Below are positions 32,069-40,452 of a stretch of DNA of 64,000 bases, piece by piece (position 1 is the stretch's first letter; each line of letters opens with the position of its first letter). Made by a program: the position numbers and the translations under genes. The stretch is from Glaciecola sp964446865 (GTDB lineage Bacteria > Pseudomonadota > Gammaproteobacteria > Enterobacterales > Alteromonadaceae). The DNA lies in the NCBI GenBank assembly GCA_964446865.1, contig CAYURD010000003.1:1-64000 (forward strand). Direction: 5' to 3'. The notes under the pieces were generated by a model. The model was not told the origin of the DNA. It was given only the letters and a program-made list of their open reading frames with translations, and made no database searches.

Positions 32069-33832
32069 TTACGAAACGTAATCAAACTCAGCATCGCTAA
32101 CGTCCATTAAATCACTGGCAGCAGAAAGTATTACCGCTTTATGTACATCTTTTTTCGGCAATATACGTTTCATAAAAAACTCGCAGGTTTTGGCTTTGCC
32201 GTTTTTAATATTAATATTGCTCGATGCTGTAGCGGCGTCGGCCATCTCTAACCATAAAATGCCCAAAATAATATAAGCACTATAATGCAAATAATCACTA
32301 GCCGCACCGGCAACGTCAACAACATCCGCACCAAGTAACTGACATGATAGTTGATGCCATTCATGCAGTAGGTGTTGGGCTTGTTCTAATTGCTTTTTAT
32401 TGCTCATGCCATTAATGCGACCTGACAGCATTTCTACCGTTGCGTTAAGCATTAAACCGCCATCGCGGGTGAGTTTACGACCGATTAAGTCGGCAGCTTG
32501 AATACCGTTAGTGCCTTCGTACAATTGTGCAATACGAGTATCTCTTGCCAATTGTTCCATGCCCCATTCGCGCACATAACCATGGCCGCCATACACTTGA
32601 ATACCTATGTTACTGATTTCGGTGCCCATGTCGGTCATAAAGCCTTTGCAGATTGGCGTTAAAAACGCCAGTATTTGTTTTGCTTGGTCTTTGCGGTGGT
32701 CGTGACAATATTTTTCTACGTCCATTTGCTGAGCATATAGTAAGGATAATGCTCGTAAACCTTCGGTCATTGCTTTTTGTGTCAATAGCATTTTGCGCAC
32801 ATCAGGTTGATGCATGATTGAATCCGCTTTTGCTTCAGGTTGTTGCGGTCCTAATGGGCTGCGAGATTGCAGTCGTTCTCTAGCGTACGAAAGCGCACCC
32901 TGATATGAGGCTTCGCAAATACCAAGGCCTTGCATGCCAACTTGAAAGCGCGCATCGTTCATCATGGTAAACATACACGCTAAACCATTGTTCGCTTCAC
33001 CAACTAGATATCCTGTGGCGCCATCATAGTTCATGACACAAGTCGGGCTTGCCTTTATCCCCATTTTCTTTTCTATGCTACCTACGCTTAATGAATTTGC
33101 TTCACCAGGCTCATTATTTTCATCCAATAAAAACTTAGGCACTAAAAATAAGCTTATTCCTTTTACACCTTTTGGCGCGTCAGGTAGACGCGCAAGCACT
33201 AGGTGAACGATGTTACTTGTCCAATCATGATCGCCACCAGTGATAAATATTTTATTTCCGGTAATTAAGTACGAGCCATCGTCTTGCGGTTGTGCTTTTG
33301 TGCTTAACAAGGCTAGGTCAGTGCCCGCTTGTGGTTCGGTCAGATTCATTGTCCCGGTCCACTCGCCGGATATTAATTTGGCTAAATATTGTTGCTTCAA
33401 CTCGTCTGTCGCGTGTTTATCAACAGCTAGTACGGCGCTTTCTGTCAGCATAGTCGTTAGTCGCCAGCTTAAATTAGCTGAATTTAACATTTCATGAATA
33501 GGCACAGCTGCCGTGTAAGGCAAGTCTTGCCCATCAAACTCAGGGTTACCTAACATCGCATTCCAACCGTTGGCAACGTACTCTTGATAAGCATCCGCAA
33601 AACCAGGCGGCGTAGTGACCTTACCATTTTCTAATTTACAGCCAATTTCATCGCCCTCACGATTAAGCGGCGCAACGACTTCTTCAGCAAATTTTGCGCC
33701 TTGGCTCATGATTTCTGTTACAAGTTCGCCATCCATACCCTCGGCACCCACGGCTAAGTAGTGACTGTCTATGTTTAGCCAATCGTTAAGTAAAAATTGA
33801 AAGTCAGCCATTGGGGCTTGATACTGTGGCAT
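32069..33832 (-). CDS. Acyl-CoA dehydrogenase, long (DmdC-like) subtype
   Basis: The 587-residue flavoprotein is of the ~590-residue subtype with an extra C-terminal helical domain. Landmarks: WTGTMNLTEPQAGTDLALLSTKA and GNKIFITGGDHD (FAD/substrate pocket), KMGIKASPTCVMNYDGA, VQVGMQGL-type helix and IQVYGGHGYVREWGMEQLARDTRIAQLYEGTNGIQAADLIGRKL. This subtype includes 3-methylmercaptopropionyl-CoA dehydrogenase (DmdC), but also general fatty acyl-CoA dehydrogenases. Its position next to methionine gamma-lyase is suggestive only. Monocistronic on the minus strand. Confidence 0.87.
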   Translation of the reverse strand: MPQYQAPMADFQFLLNDWLNIDSHYLAVGAEGMDGELVTEIMSQGAKFAEEVVAPLNREGDEIGCKLENGKVTTPPGFADAYQEYVANGWNAMLGNPEFDGQDLPYTAAVPIHEMLNSANLSWRLTTMLTESAVLAVDKHATDELKQQYLAKLISGEWTGTMNLTEPQAGTDLALLSTKAQPQDDGSYLITGNKIFITGGDHDWTSNIVHLVLARLPDAPKGVKGISLFLVPKFLLDENNEPGEANSLSVGSIEKKMGIKASPTCVMNYDGATGYLVGEANNGLACMFTMMNDARFQVGMQGLGICEASYQGALSYARERLQSRSPLGPQQPEAKADSIMHQPDVRKMLLTQKAMTEGLRALSLLYAQQMDVEKYCHDHRKDQAKQILAFLTPICKGFMTDMGTEISNIGIQVYGGHGYVREWGMEQLARDTRIAQLYEGTNGIQAADLIGRKLTRDGGLMLNATVEMLSGRINGMSNKKQLEQAQHLLHEWHQLSCQLLGADVVDVAGAASDYLHYSAYIILGILWLEMADAATASSNINIKNGKAKTCEFFMKRILPKKDVHKAVILSAASDLMDVSDAEFDYVS

Positions 33833-34083
33833 CGCCTACTCCTTATCGGGTTGCATTTGCGGTGTTTGCTTTTTCGTGTATTTACGATAATTTAAACGAA
33901 CGTGGTGGACATCAATGTTCTAGCTCGCAGTAACTTATTTACGCATAAATTAGCAATTTGCTCACTTAGAGTGTGTATGATGATCCCAACAAGCGTGTAA
34001 ATTATTATCTCATCTGACCAGTTTAAATCAAAATGAGGGTGAAACAAAACAATTTCCACATAGCCTTTGTGAAAAGCGTAAAG

Positions 34084-34608
34084 TTATTGAGATTGTTTGA
34101 GGTAATTGTGCTGTGCCACGTATGCGTCGCGCACCGAAATAAAGCGGTCAGGTTCTTGCCAATGTTGATGTTCTATTAAAAAAGGGTCGATAAACGCAAT
34201 ACTTTCGACGTCGGGTGAGCTCCAGTCAGGTGCATCAAAGGGTTTTTCACTGCCATCAAAGCCTGCTTCAAGCTGACAAGCAAATAACCATGTACCATCA
34301 CTGTACAAGCCGACCACGTTTTGAACTTGCACATTAAAGCCGGTTTGCTCCCACATTGCTTCGTGTGCCGAGCATTGTGCACTGCGCAGCTGTGATGCTT
34401 CGCCGTGGGCAAGATTATATTTACCGGAGGTAAATTGTTTAGCCAAAAGCTTATCGTTCATCACAATCACACAAGCAGCAGCGCCTTGGTGATTTGAGGC
34501 ATAATTCGCATCAACACGGCAGCTTGGGGCAGGGAAGTCTTTTTTGCTACAACCAAGGCCAATGATTGAAATTAATAAGAATAAAACGAATTTAGATCCA
34601 GTATTCAT
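34084..34608 (-). CDS. Lipoprotein with degenerate Nudix-like domain
   Basis: The 174-residue product from the ATG at 34608 has a lipoprotein signal (FLLISIIGLGC-S, Cys at about residue 20). The mature part reads like a Nudix fold: AACVIVMNDKLLAKQFTSGKYNLAHGEASQL, then CSAHEAMWEQTGFNVQVQNVVGLY and LFACQLEAGF. The Nudix box is abnormal: the REUXEE core appears as EAMWEQ and spacing to the upstream GE is five residues too long, so the metal-binding glutamates are partly missing. Envelope location plus a broken box argue against a normal hydrolase. The upstream in-frame ATG at 34656 is rejected because it precedes the signal. Confidence 0.65.
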   Translation of the reverse strand: MNTGSKFVLFLLISIIGLGCSKKDFPAPSCRVDANYASNHQGAAACVIVMNDKLLAKQFTSGKYNLAHGEASQLRSAQCSAHEAMWEQTGFNVQVQNVVGLYSDGTWLFACQLEAGFDGSEKPFDAPDWSSPDVESIAFIDPFLIEHQHWQEPDRFISVRDAYVAQHNYLKQSQ

Positions 34609-34722
34609 CGAGAAAGTATTATAATAACCGTTAATACAAAATACTGTAGTTGCCATTGCACACAGTTACAAGTCTATATTTTACATGTTGCTCAACTTTA
34701 GTTGACGACAAAAGAGAGAGTT

Positions 34723-35844
34723 ATGTCTGCAAATTTTAAGTTTTCGCCCTTGTTGATTGGTGTTGTTGCGATTGTTGGTTTTTTAATTTACTTAAATATT
34801 CCAGCAAAAGAAGAGCAACAGCAAAATCGCCGCGGCGGCGGGGCAACGCCGGTTGTGGTCACCGTTGCAAAAGAGCAAGCATTTCCTATTACGATTGAAG
34901 CGCTTGGCACTGCCGTTGCCAATGAGTCGGTTAATGTGACCGCGCAACGTTCTCAGACCGTCACTAAAGTACTATTTGATGACGGTAATTTAGTAGAGCA
35001 AGGTCAGCTATTAGTTGAATTAAATAGCCGAGCAGAGCAAGCCCGAATTAATGAACTAGATGTAAACTTAACAGAAGCACGACGTCAACTAAAACGTATT
35101 CAAGGCTTGGCCAAACAAAGCGCCGCGTCAGAGCAGTTGCTCGACGAACAAATGTCCAGAGTTGAAAGCTTACTTGCGCAAAGAGAAGTGGCAAAGGCTA
35201 ATTTGCAAGAGCTTAACGTAACGGCACCATTTAGTGGCCGTTTAGGCGTAAGGCAAGTTAGTGTTGGCAGTCTTGTTAGACCTGGAGACACTATCACTAC
35301 CCTTGATGACTTGAGCTTGATGAAGCTGGACTTTTCGATTGCTGAAAATCATTTTTCGAGTATCCAAGATGGGCAGCTTGTAGTGGCGACTTCTGTTGCT
35401 TATCCTGGTGAGCAATTTACAGGTAAAATCACTAACATCGATTCACGTATTGACCCTCAAACACGAGCGATTAGGGTGAGAGCACAAATCCCTAACCCAG
35501 GTTTAAAATTAAGACCCGGTATGCTGATGCAAATTAATCTTGAGAAACGTGTTTTAGAAGCATTAGTAGTGCCTGAAAGTGCCATCGTACCCGAAGGTAA
35601 TTCGCAATTTGTTTACGTGGTAAATGATGATTCATCGAGTTCTGAAGCGTCTGGTAGTAGTTCATCTGAGGCGTCTACTAACGGCAAAGCTGTAAAAACA
35701 GAAGTAGTGATTGGTGAACGCAAGCCAGGCTGGGTGCAAATAATATCGGGCATTAATAGTGGTACAAGGGTCATCACAGAAGGCACTTTGCGAGTAAGAG
35801 ACGGCTCGTCCGTGAAGGTGCTTGAACAAACAGGAGCAGTCTAA
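34723..35844 (+). CDS. RND efflux periplasmic adaptor (membrane fusion protein)
   Basis: The 373-residue protein has an N-terminal anchor, a lipoyl/hairpin region (VNVTAQRSQTVTKVLFDDGNLVEQGQLL ... LNVTAPFSGRLGVRQVSVGSLV) and a beta-barrel domain (AYPGEQFTGKITNIDSRIDPQTRAIRVRAQI, LRPGMLM). A Ser-rich insertion (~SSSEASGSSSSEAS) sits near residue 310. No lipobox is visible. It bridges the inner-membrane RND pump and an outer-membrane channel, which is not in the window. It overlaps the pump gene by one base (TAATG). The ATG at 34723 has GAGAG upstream. Confidence 0.92.
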   Translation: MSANFKFSPLLIGVVAIVGFLIYLNIPAKEEQQQNRRGGGATPVVVTVAKEQAFPITIEALGTAVANESVNVTAQRSQTVTKVLFDDGNLVEQGQLLVELNSRAEQARINELDVNLTEARRQLKRIQGLAKQSAASEQLLDEQMSRVESLLAQREVAKANLQELNVTAPFSGRLGVRQVSVGSLVRPGDTITTLDDLSLMKLDFSIAENHFSSIQDGQLVVATSVAYPGEQFTGKITNIDSRIDPQTRAIRVRAQIPNPGLKLRPGMLMQINLEKRVLEALVVPESAIVPEGNSQFVYVVNDDSSSSEASGSSSSEASTNGKAVKTEVVIGERKPGWVQIISGINSGTRVITEGTLRVRDGSSVKVLEQTGAV

Positions 35845-38800
35845 TGTTATTATCTGACGTTTCTGTCAAACGCCCTGTATTTGCCAGCGTAATCAATTTA
35901 CTGCTCATTGTGTTTGGCATAGTCGCCATCACTTTTTTATCCCTAAGAGAATATCCCGACATAGATCCTCCTATTGTTTCAGTGAATACAAGTTACCCAG
36001 GAGCGTCTGCCGAAATCATTGAAACCCGAATCACGCAAGTGTTAGAAGAGCGTATTAGCGGTATTGAAGGTATTAAAAACATATCGTCATCGAGTCGAAA
36101 TGGCCGTTCGAGCATCACTATCGAATTTAACCTAAGTCGTGATATTGATGCGGCCTCAAACGACGTTCGAGAGAGAATTTCACGCGCACTGAATAACTTA
36201 CCAGATCAAGCATTTCCGCCAGAAGTCGCTAAATCAAATTCTGATGAAGACACTATCATGTGGTTTAATTTGCGAAGCACCAATCTAAATACAATGGAGC
36301 TAACCGATTATGCCGACCGTTTTGTTGTAGATAGATTATCAGTTGCCGATGGTGTTGCTCGTGTTGTGCTTGGTGGCGGGCGTACCTACGCTATGAAGGT
36401 ATGGCTTGACCGCAATGCACTTGCTGCTCGTGGCATCACGGTGAGCGATGTTGAAAGAGTGATCCGCTCTGAAAATGTCGAGCTACCAGCGGGCAGAGTT
36501 GAATCGGTTGAACGAGATTTTGATGTTAGGGTGGCTCGCAGCTTTTTATCTCCTGATGATTTTGCTGAACTAACGGTAGCGGCTGGTGCTGATGGCTATT
36601 TGGTGAAGCTGCGTGATGTCGCAATAGTTGAATTAGCGGCTGAGGACGACGAAACCGACTTTAGAGGCGACGGCGTTAATATGATTGGTTTAGGGATTGT
36701 TAAGCAATCTAAAGCCAATACACTTGAAGTGGCTTTAGCGGCGCGCAAAGCGGTTGAACAAATTGGACAAACCCTGCCCGATAATATCTTTATTGTAAAT
36801 AGCTATGACTCTTCGGTATTTATCGCAGAGTCAATCAACGAAGTATACAACACCTTAGCCATTGCCATGATTATGGTGATTGTGGTGATTTATCTGTTTT
36901 TAGGCAATGTACGCGCGACGCTTATACCTGCGTTAACCGTTCCGGTATCGCTTGTATCAGCATTTATTGTTATGTATGCACTTGGGTTTTCGATTAACTT
37001 GCTGACGCTCTTAGCGCTAGTATTGGCGATTGGTTTGGTGGTAGATGATGCGATTGTTGTCCTTGAGAATATTTACAGACGTATCGAAATGGGCGAGGAG
37101 CCCATACTCGCCGCATACCGAGGTGCGCGAGAAGTTGGCTTTGCGGTCATCGCTACAACGCTGGTGCTTATATCTGTATTTGTGCCATTGGTCTTTTTAG
37201 AAGGGAACATAGGCCGATTATTCACCGAATTTGCATTGGCAATAGCAGCCGCGGTTGCTTTTTCTAGTTTTACTGCGCTTACACTATCACCGATGTTGGC
37301 GTCTAAGATACTGAAAAAACGTGAGCGAAGCTCTGGTTTTGGCGTGTTCATTGACAAGTCGTTTAAAAGTATTGAGCAACGTTATTACAAAACGCTTGGC
37401 ACCAGTATAAAGCAGCCTGTCATTATGCTTATCCTCATACTCAGTAGCTTAGCGTTAATTTTCCAACTACAAAATAATATCCCAGAAGAGTTTGTACCAA
37501 GAGAAGACCGAGGCAACTTCTTTATCTTGATGCAAGCTCAGGAGGGTGCAAGCTATGAGAGTAATTCTCGTAATCTCCAACAAATAGAGGCCTTGTTATT
37601 GCCATACCGAGAAACAGGCGATGTGTCGCGTGTTTTGGTGCGAACACCAGGATTTGGCGGACAAGCTGGTATCGCGATTGTAGGCATGGTTGATTGGGAA
37701 AACCGTTCTCGTTCTACCTTTGATGTGATGGGCGAGATAAGCGGTAAGTTAAGTCAGATACCTGACGTAAGAGCATTTGCAATTATGCGCTCTGCAATAG
37801 GCGGCAGAGGTTTAGGTAGACCAGTACAATTTGTTTTGCAAGGCAACACCTACGAAGACTTGGTGGCATGGCGTGATATTGTGGTAGAAAAAGCCTCCGA
37901 AAACCCTAAGCTATTAAGAATTGACTCAGACTATAAAGAAACATCACCTCAGCTACTGGTGCAAATAGATCGTGATAGAGCAGCAGATTTAGGCGTATCT
38001 ATTTCAGAAATTGGCAGAACTTTAGAGACCATGCTAGGACAACGACGCGTATCTACCTTCTTAGATAGAGGGCAAGAATACGATGTTATTATGGAAGGCA
38101 ATGAAGCCGATTACAGAAGTCCTAATAGTATTGATAATATTTACGTGCGTAGCGACAGAAGCAACCAACTTATTCCGCTAGACAATTTGTTGAATGTACA
38201 AGAGAAAGCAACATCAAATACATTAAATCGTTATAACAGAATGCGCGCAATAACGATTACTGCCAACTTAGCTGATGATTATACGATTGGCGAAGCGCTC
38301 GCCTTTTTAGAAGGCATTGTCGCACAAGAACTTCCTGAGCAAGTCTCGATTGATTACAAAGGAGAATCGCAACTCTATCAAGAGTCTGGTTCTTCTTTTG
38401 TGTTTATTTTTGCCTTGGCATTAGCGGTCACTTATCTGGTCTTAGCCGCACAGTTTGAAAGCTGGATACACCCTTTGGTAATTATGCTAACGGTGCCATT
38501 GGCGCTTGTAGGTGCCTATGTGGGTCTATTCTTGGCAGGCTTCTCAATTAACATCTATAGTCAAATTGGTTTAGTCATGCTGATAGGCTTGGCCGCAAAA
38601 AATGGTATTTTGATAGTGGAGTTTGCTAATCAACTGCGTGATAGTGGCATTGAATTTACCGAGGCAATCAAGCGTGCATCTATGCAACGACTGCGTCCGA
38701 TAGTCATGACAGGCTTTACGACATTGTTTAGTGCATTACCCCTAGTCTTGGCAAGTGGGCCCGGCGCAGAATCTCGAGCAGTGATTGGTATGGTAATATT

Positions 38801-38954
38801 TGCAGGCGTGCTGTTTAGCGTGTTTATGACATTGTTTATTGTGCCTACTGCTTACTATTACCTAGCGCGTCGTACTGGCTCACCGCTTAAACGAACCAGA
38901 AAACTCGAAGCATTGTCGCAGGAAGTACCCTACAATAAAGGGGCTGACGCCTAA
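35844..38954 (+). CDS. RND family multidrug efflux permease (AcrB/MexF type)
   Basis: The 1036-residue pump has the HAE1 layout: helix 1 (RPVFASVINLLLIVFGIVAI), a large periplasmic loop, helices 2-6, a second loop and helices 8-12. In helix 4 the proton-relay pair is present (LAIGLVVDDAIVVLENIYRR), and GLAAKNGILIVEFANQLR lies in helix 10. LREYPDIDPPIVSVNTSYPGASAEIIE is typical of pumps of this branch. Substrates are unknown; export of hydrophobic compounds by proton antiport is the family role. Translationally coupled to the adaptor gene. Confidence 0.94.
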   Translation: MLLSDVSVKRPVFASVINLLLIVFGIVAITFLSLREYPDIDPPIVSVNTSYPGASAEIIETRITQVLEERISGIEGIKNISSSSRNGRSSITIEFNLSRDIDAASNDVRERISRALNNLPDQAFPPEVAKSNSDEDTIMWFNLRSTNLNTMELTDYADRFVVDRLSVADGVARVVLGGGRTYAMKVWLDRNALAARGITVSDVERVIRSENVELPAGRVESVERDFDVRVARSFLSPDDFAELTVAAGADGYLVKLRDVAIVELAAEDDETDFRGDGVNMIGLGIVKQSKANTLEVALAARKAVEQIGQTLPDNIFIVNSYDSSVFIAESINEVYNTLAIAMIMVIVVIYLFLGNVRATLIPALTVPVSLVSAFIVMYALGFSINLLTLLALVLAIGLVVDDAIVVLENIYRRIEMGEEPILAAYRGAREVGFAVIATTLVLISVFVPLVFLEGNIGRLFTEFALAIAAAVAFSSFTALTLSPMLASKILKKRERSSGFGVFIDKSFKSIEQRYYKTLGTSIKQPVIMLILILSSLALIFQLQNNIPEEFVPREDRGNFFILMQAQEGASYESNSRNLQQIEALLLPYRETGDVSRVLVRTPGFGGQAGIAIVGMVDWENRSRSTFDVMGEISGKLSQIPDVRAFAIMRSAIGGRGLGRPVQFVLQGNTYEDLVAWRDIVVEKASENPKLLRIDSDYKETSPQLLVQIDRDRAADLGVSISEIGRTLETMLGQRRVSTFLDRGQEYDVIMEGNEADYRSPNSIDNIYVRSDRSNQLIPLDNLLNVQEKATSNTLNRYNRMRAITITANLADDYTIGEALAFLEGIVAQELPEQVSIDYKGESQLYQESGSSFVFIFALALAVTYLVLAAQFESWIHPLVIMLTVPLALVGAYVGLFLAGFSINIYSQIGLVMLIGLAAKNGILIVEFANQLRDSGIEFTEAIKRASMQRLRPIVMTGFTTLFSALPLVLASGPGAESRAVIGMVIFAGVLFSVFMTLFIVPTAYYYLARRTGSPLKRTRKLEALSQEVPYNKGADA

Positions 38955-39319
38955 ACACGGTTTTAGCAAAAAAGGGGTTGTAGGAGGTCTAGTTTGTGTA
39001 TTTCTTCGTTTTGTCAGCTTATTTTACAGGATGAGAATTCACGAACTAAATAAGCTTTATCTTGATTAAAAACAAAGGGTTAGAGTTATTTTTGGTCGCC
39101 GTGAATATCTGATAAGCGTAAAGCACCATGATCAAGCTAGTTTAGTTGTCAGATATTTTTACACTTATGTATTATCGATATGTCTTGCGCATTTAAGTTG
39201 TTGATATACATATGAAATTAATATTGGCACAGCGATTGCTATGTCTCTTGTAAGAATAAGTTTTGAATATCACTCAATGTTTTATTCTTACTAAACTATA
39301 AATTAATAAGGATTAACCA
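38955..39319. other. Intergenic region between the RND pump and the CTERM protein gene
   Basis: No open frame of note. AATATCTGA (39104-39112) and TCAGATATT (39149-39157) form a perfect 9-bp inverted repeat with a 36-base loop, followed by a short T-run; it could be a late terminator for the pump operon. The remainder must contain the promoter of the downstream gene. Confidence 0.45.
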
Positions 39320-39994
39320 ATGTTAAAGAAAATTTTATTAGGCGCTACTTTTCTTGCAGCAGCAGGCATGGTAAACGCAGCAACAATCGAGCAAGAATTC
39401 GATATTCCTGTTCAGGCGACAAACTTTGATACTAGCATTTCATTCGATGAGTTCGATGATATGGGCGGTACTCGCATTTTGAATTCTGTTACTTTCTCAA
39501 TTGACGGTTCAGTATTTGGCCAAGCAAGTGTTGAAAGCTTAGACGCAGCTCCTGCAACTATCGTTGCAACATTGGCAGCGACTTTAACACTTACTGACCA
39601 AAACATGAACGAATTGGTTGTAACAATTCCAAGTATCACAAACATGTTCGAAGCAACTGCTTTTGACGGAACTATCGACTTTGCTGGTACTTCAGGTATC
39701 GAATTCCCTGACTTGAGCGGTACTCAGTTTGAAAGCGAAACTTACACTGATGGTGCTGTTCTTGCTTCATTCATTGGTTCTGGTACTCAAATGTTTGGTT
39801 TCGACGCTGTTGCAACTAGTTCTGCAACTGGCGCTGGTAACATCATCACTCAGTTTGGTTCACAAGCTGGTGGTTTAGTTAAAGTTATTTATGACTACAC
39901 AGAAGTTCCAGTAAACGTATCTGCTCCTTCACATATCGCAATGTTAGGCTTCGGTCTATTAGCATTCGCTGGTATGAGAAAAGTACGTAAATAA
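39320..39994 (+). CDS. Exported choice-of-anchor E / PEP-CTERM-like protein
   Basis: The 224-residue protein has a clear signal peptide (MLKKILLGATFLAAAGMVNA-A). A beta-rich middle (EFDIPVQATNFDTSISFDEFD, LNSVTFSIDGSVFGQASVESLDAAPATI) matches the choice-of-anchor E pattern. The C-terminus is a short motif, one hydrophobic helix and a basic tail: SAPSHIAMLGFGLLAFAGMRKVRK. That is the PEP-CTERM sorting arrangement, but with SAPS where PEPS is usual. AAGGA precedes the ATG and a strong terminator follows, so it is a single-gene unit. No exosortase gene lies nearby. Codon use is noticeably optimised, suggesting high expression. Confidence 0.78.
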   Translation: MLKKILLGATFLAAAGMVNAATIEQEFDIPVQATNFDTSISFDEFDDMGGTRILNSVTFSIDGSVFGQASVESLDAAPATIVATLAATLTLTDQNMNELVVTIPSITNMFEATAFDGTIDFAGTSGIEFPDLSGTQFESETYTDGAVLASFIGSGTQMFGFDAVATSSATGAGNIITQFGSQAGGLVKVIYDYTEVPVNVSAPSHIAMLGFGLLAFAGMRKVRK

Positions 39995-40028
39995 TATTGC
40001 TTTGTAGCTAACGCTACAGTCAATTTTA

Positions 40029-40057
40029 AAACCGTTGCTCTTGCAGCGGTTTTTTTT
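40029..40057 (+). terminator. Intrinsic terminator after the CTERM protein gene
   Basis: AAACCGTTGC (40029-40038), TCTT and GCAGCGGTTT (40043-40052) pair with one wobble and end in an eight-T run. Confidence 0.9.
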
Positions 40058-40401
40058 CGTCTCCATTTTGTGTTGCTATACAAGGTAGATTTTAGATAGT
40101 ACCATGATGATTGTGGCTGTAGTCGTGCTCATATTATATTTTGCTTTGTTAATTATTGACTGCTAGCCACCTAACTTAACTATAAAATACGCACCTTATT
40201 TTAGTAATACCAAAACCCATGGTTTAAATATGCTTCGCAACGAAGTGATGGAAGTTTTTTTATGGATCTGAATCTCTTTATTTATGCGTTTGTATTTTTA
40301 ATATAAATAGGGAATACCTCGTCTATTATAAAAGGCAATGTCTAAAAACAACCTAGTAGCAGACTCAAAACAACCTGCCAGTAGAACAAAAACAATCAAG
40401 C
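40058..40401. other. Intergenic region before the rpoD terminator
   Basis: No open frame. TTGACT (40156-40161) and TATAAA (40181-40186) could form a promoter with a long 19-base spacer. About 45 bases on, CTTCG CAA CGAAG and, after nine more bases, a run of seven Ts (about 40252-40260) might mark a short transcript of ~70 bases. This is weak. Confidence 0.25.
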
Positions 40402-40429
40402 AAAAAAAACCAGGCTAAAGAGCCTGGTT
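40402..40429 (-). terminator. Intrinsic terminator after rpoD
   Basis: AACCAGGCT (40408-40416), AAAG and AGCCTGGTT (40421-40429) form a perfect 9-bp stem. On the minus strand it runs into about eight Ts. Confidence 0.92.
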
Positions 40430-40452
40430 TTTAAAAACACAAATAGACAACG

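Noticed and set aside
33833..34083. Possible gene between the acyl-CoA dehydrogenase and Nudix-like genes
   Set aside because: No frame with a start, ribosome binding site and gene-like composition is present; it looks like an ordinary promoter region.
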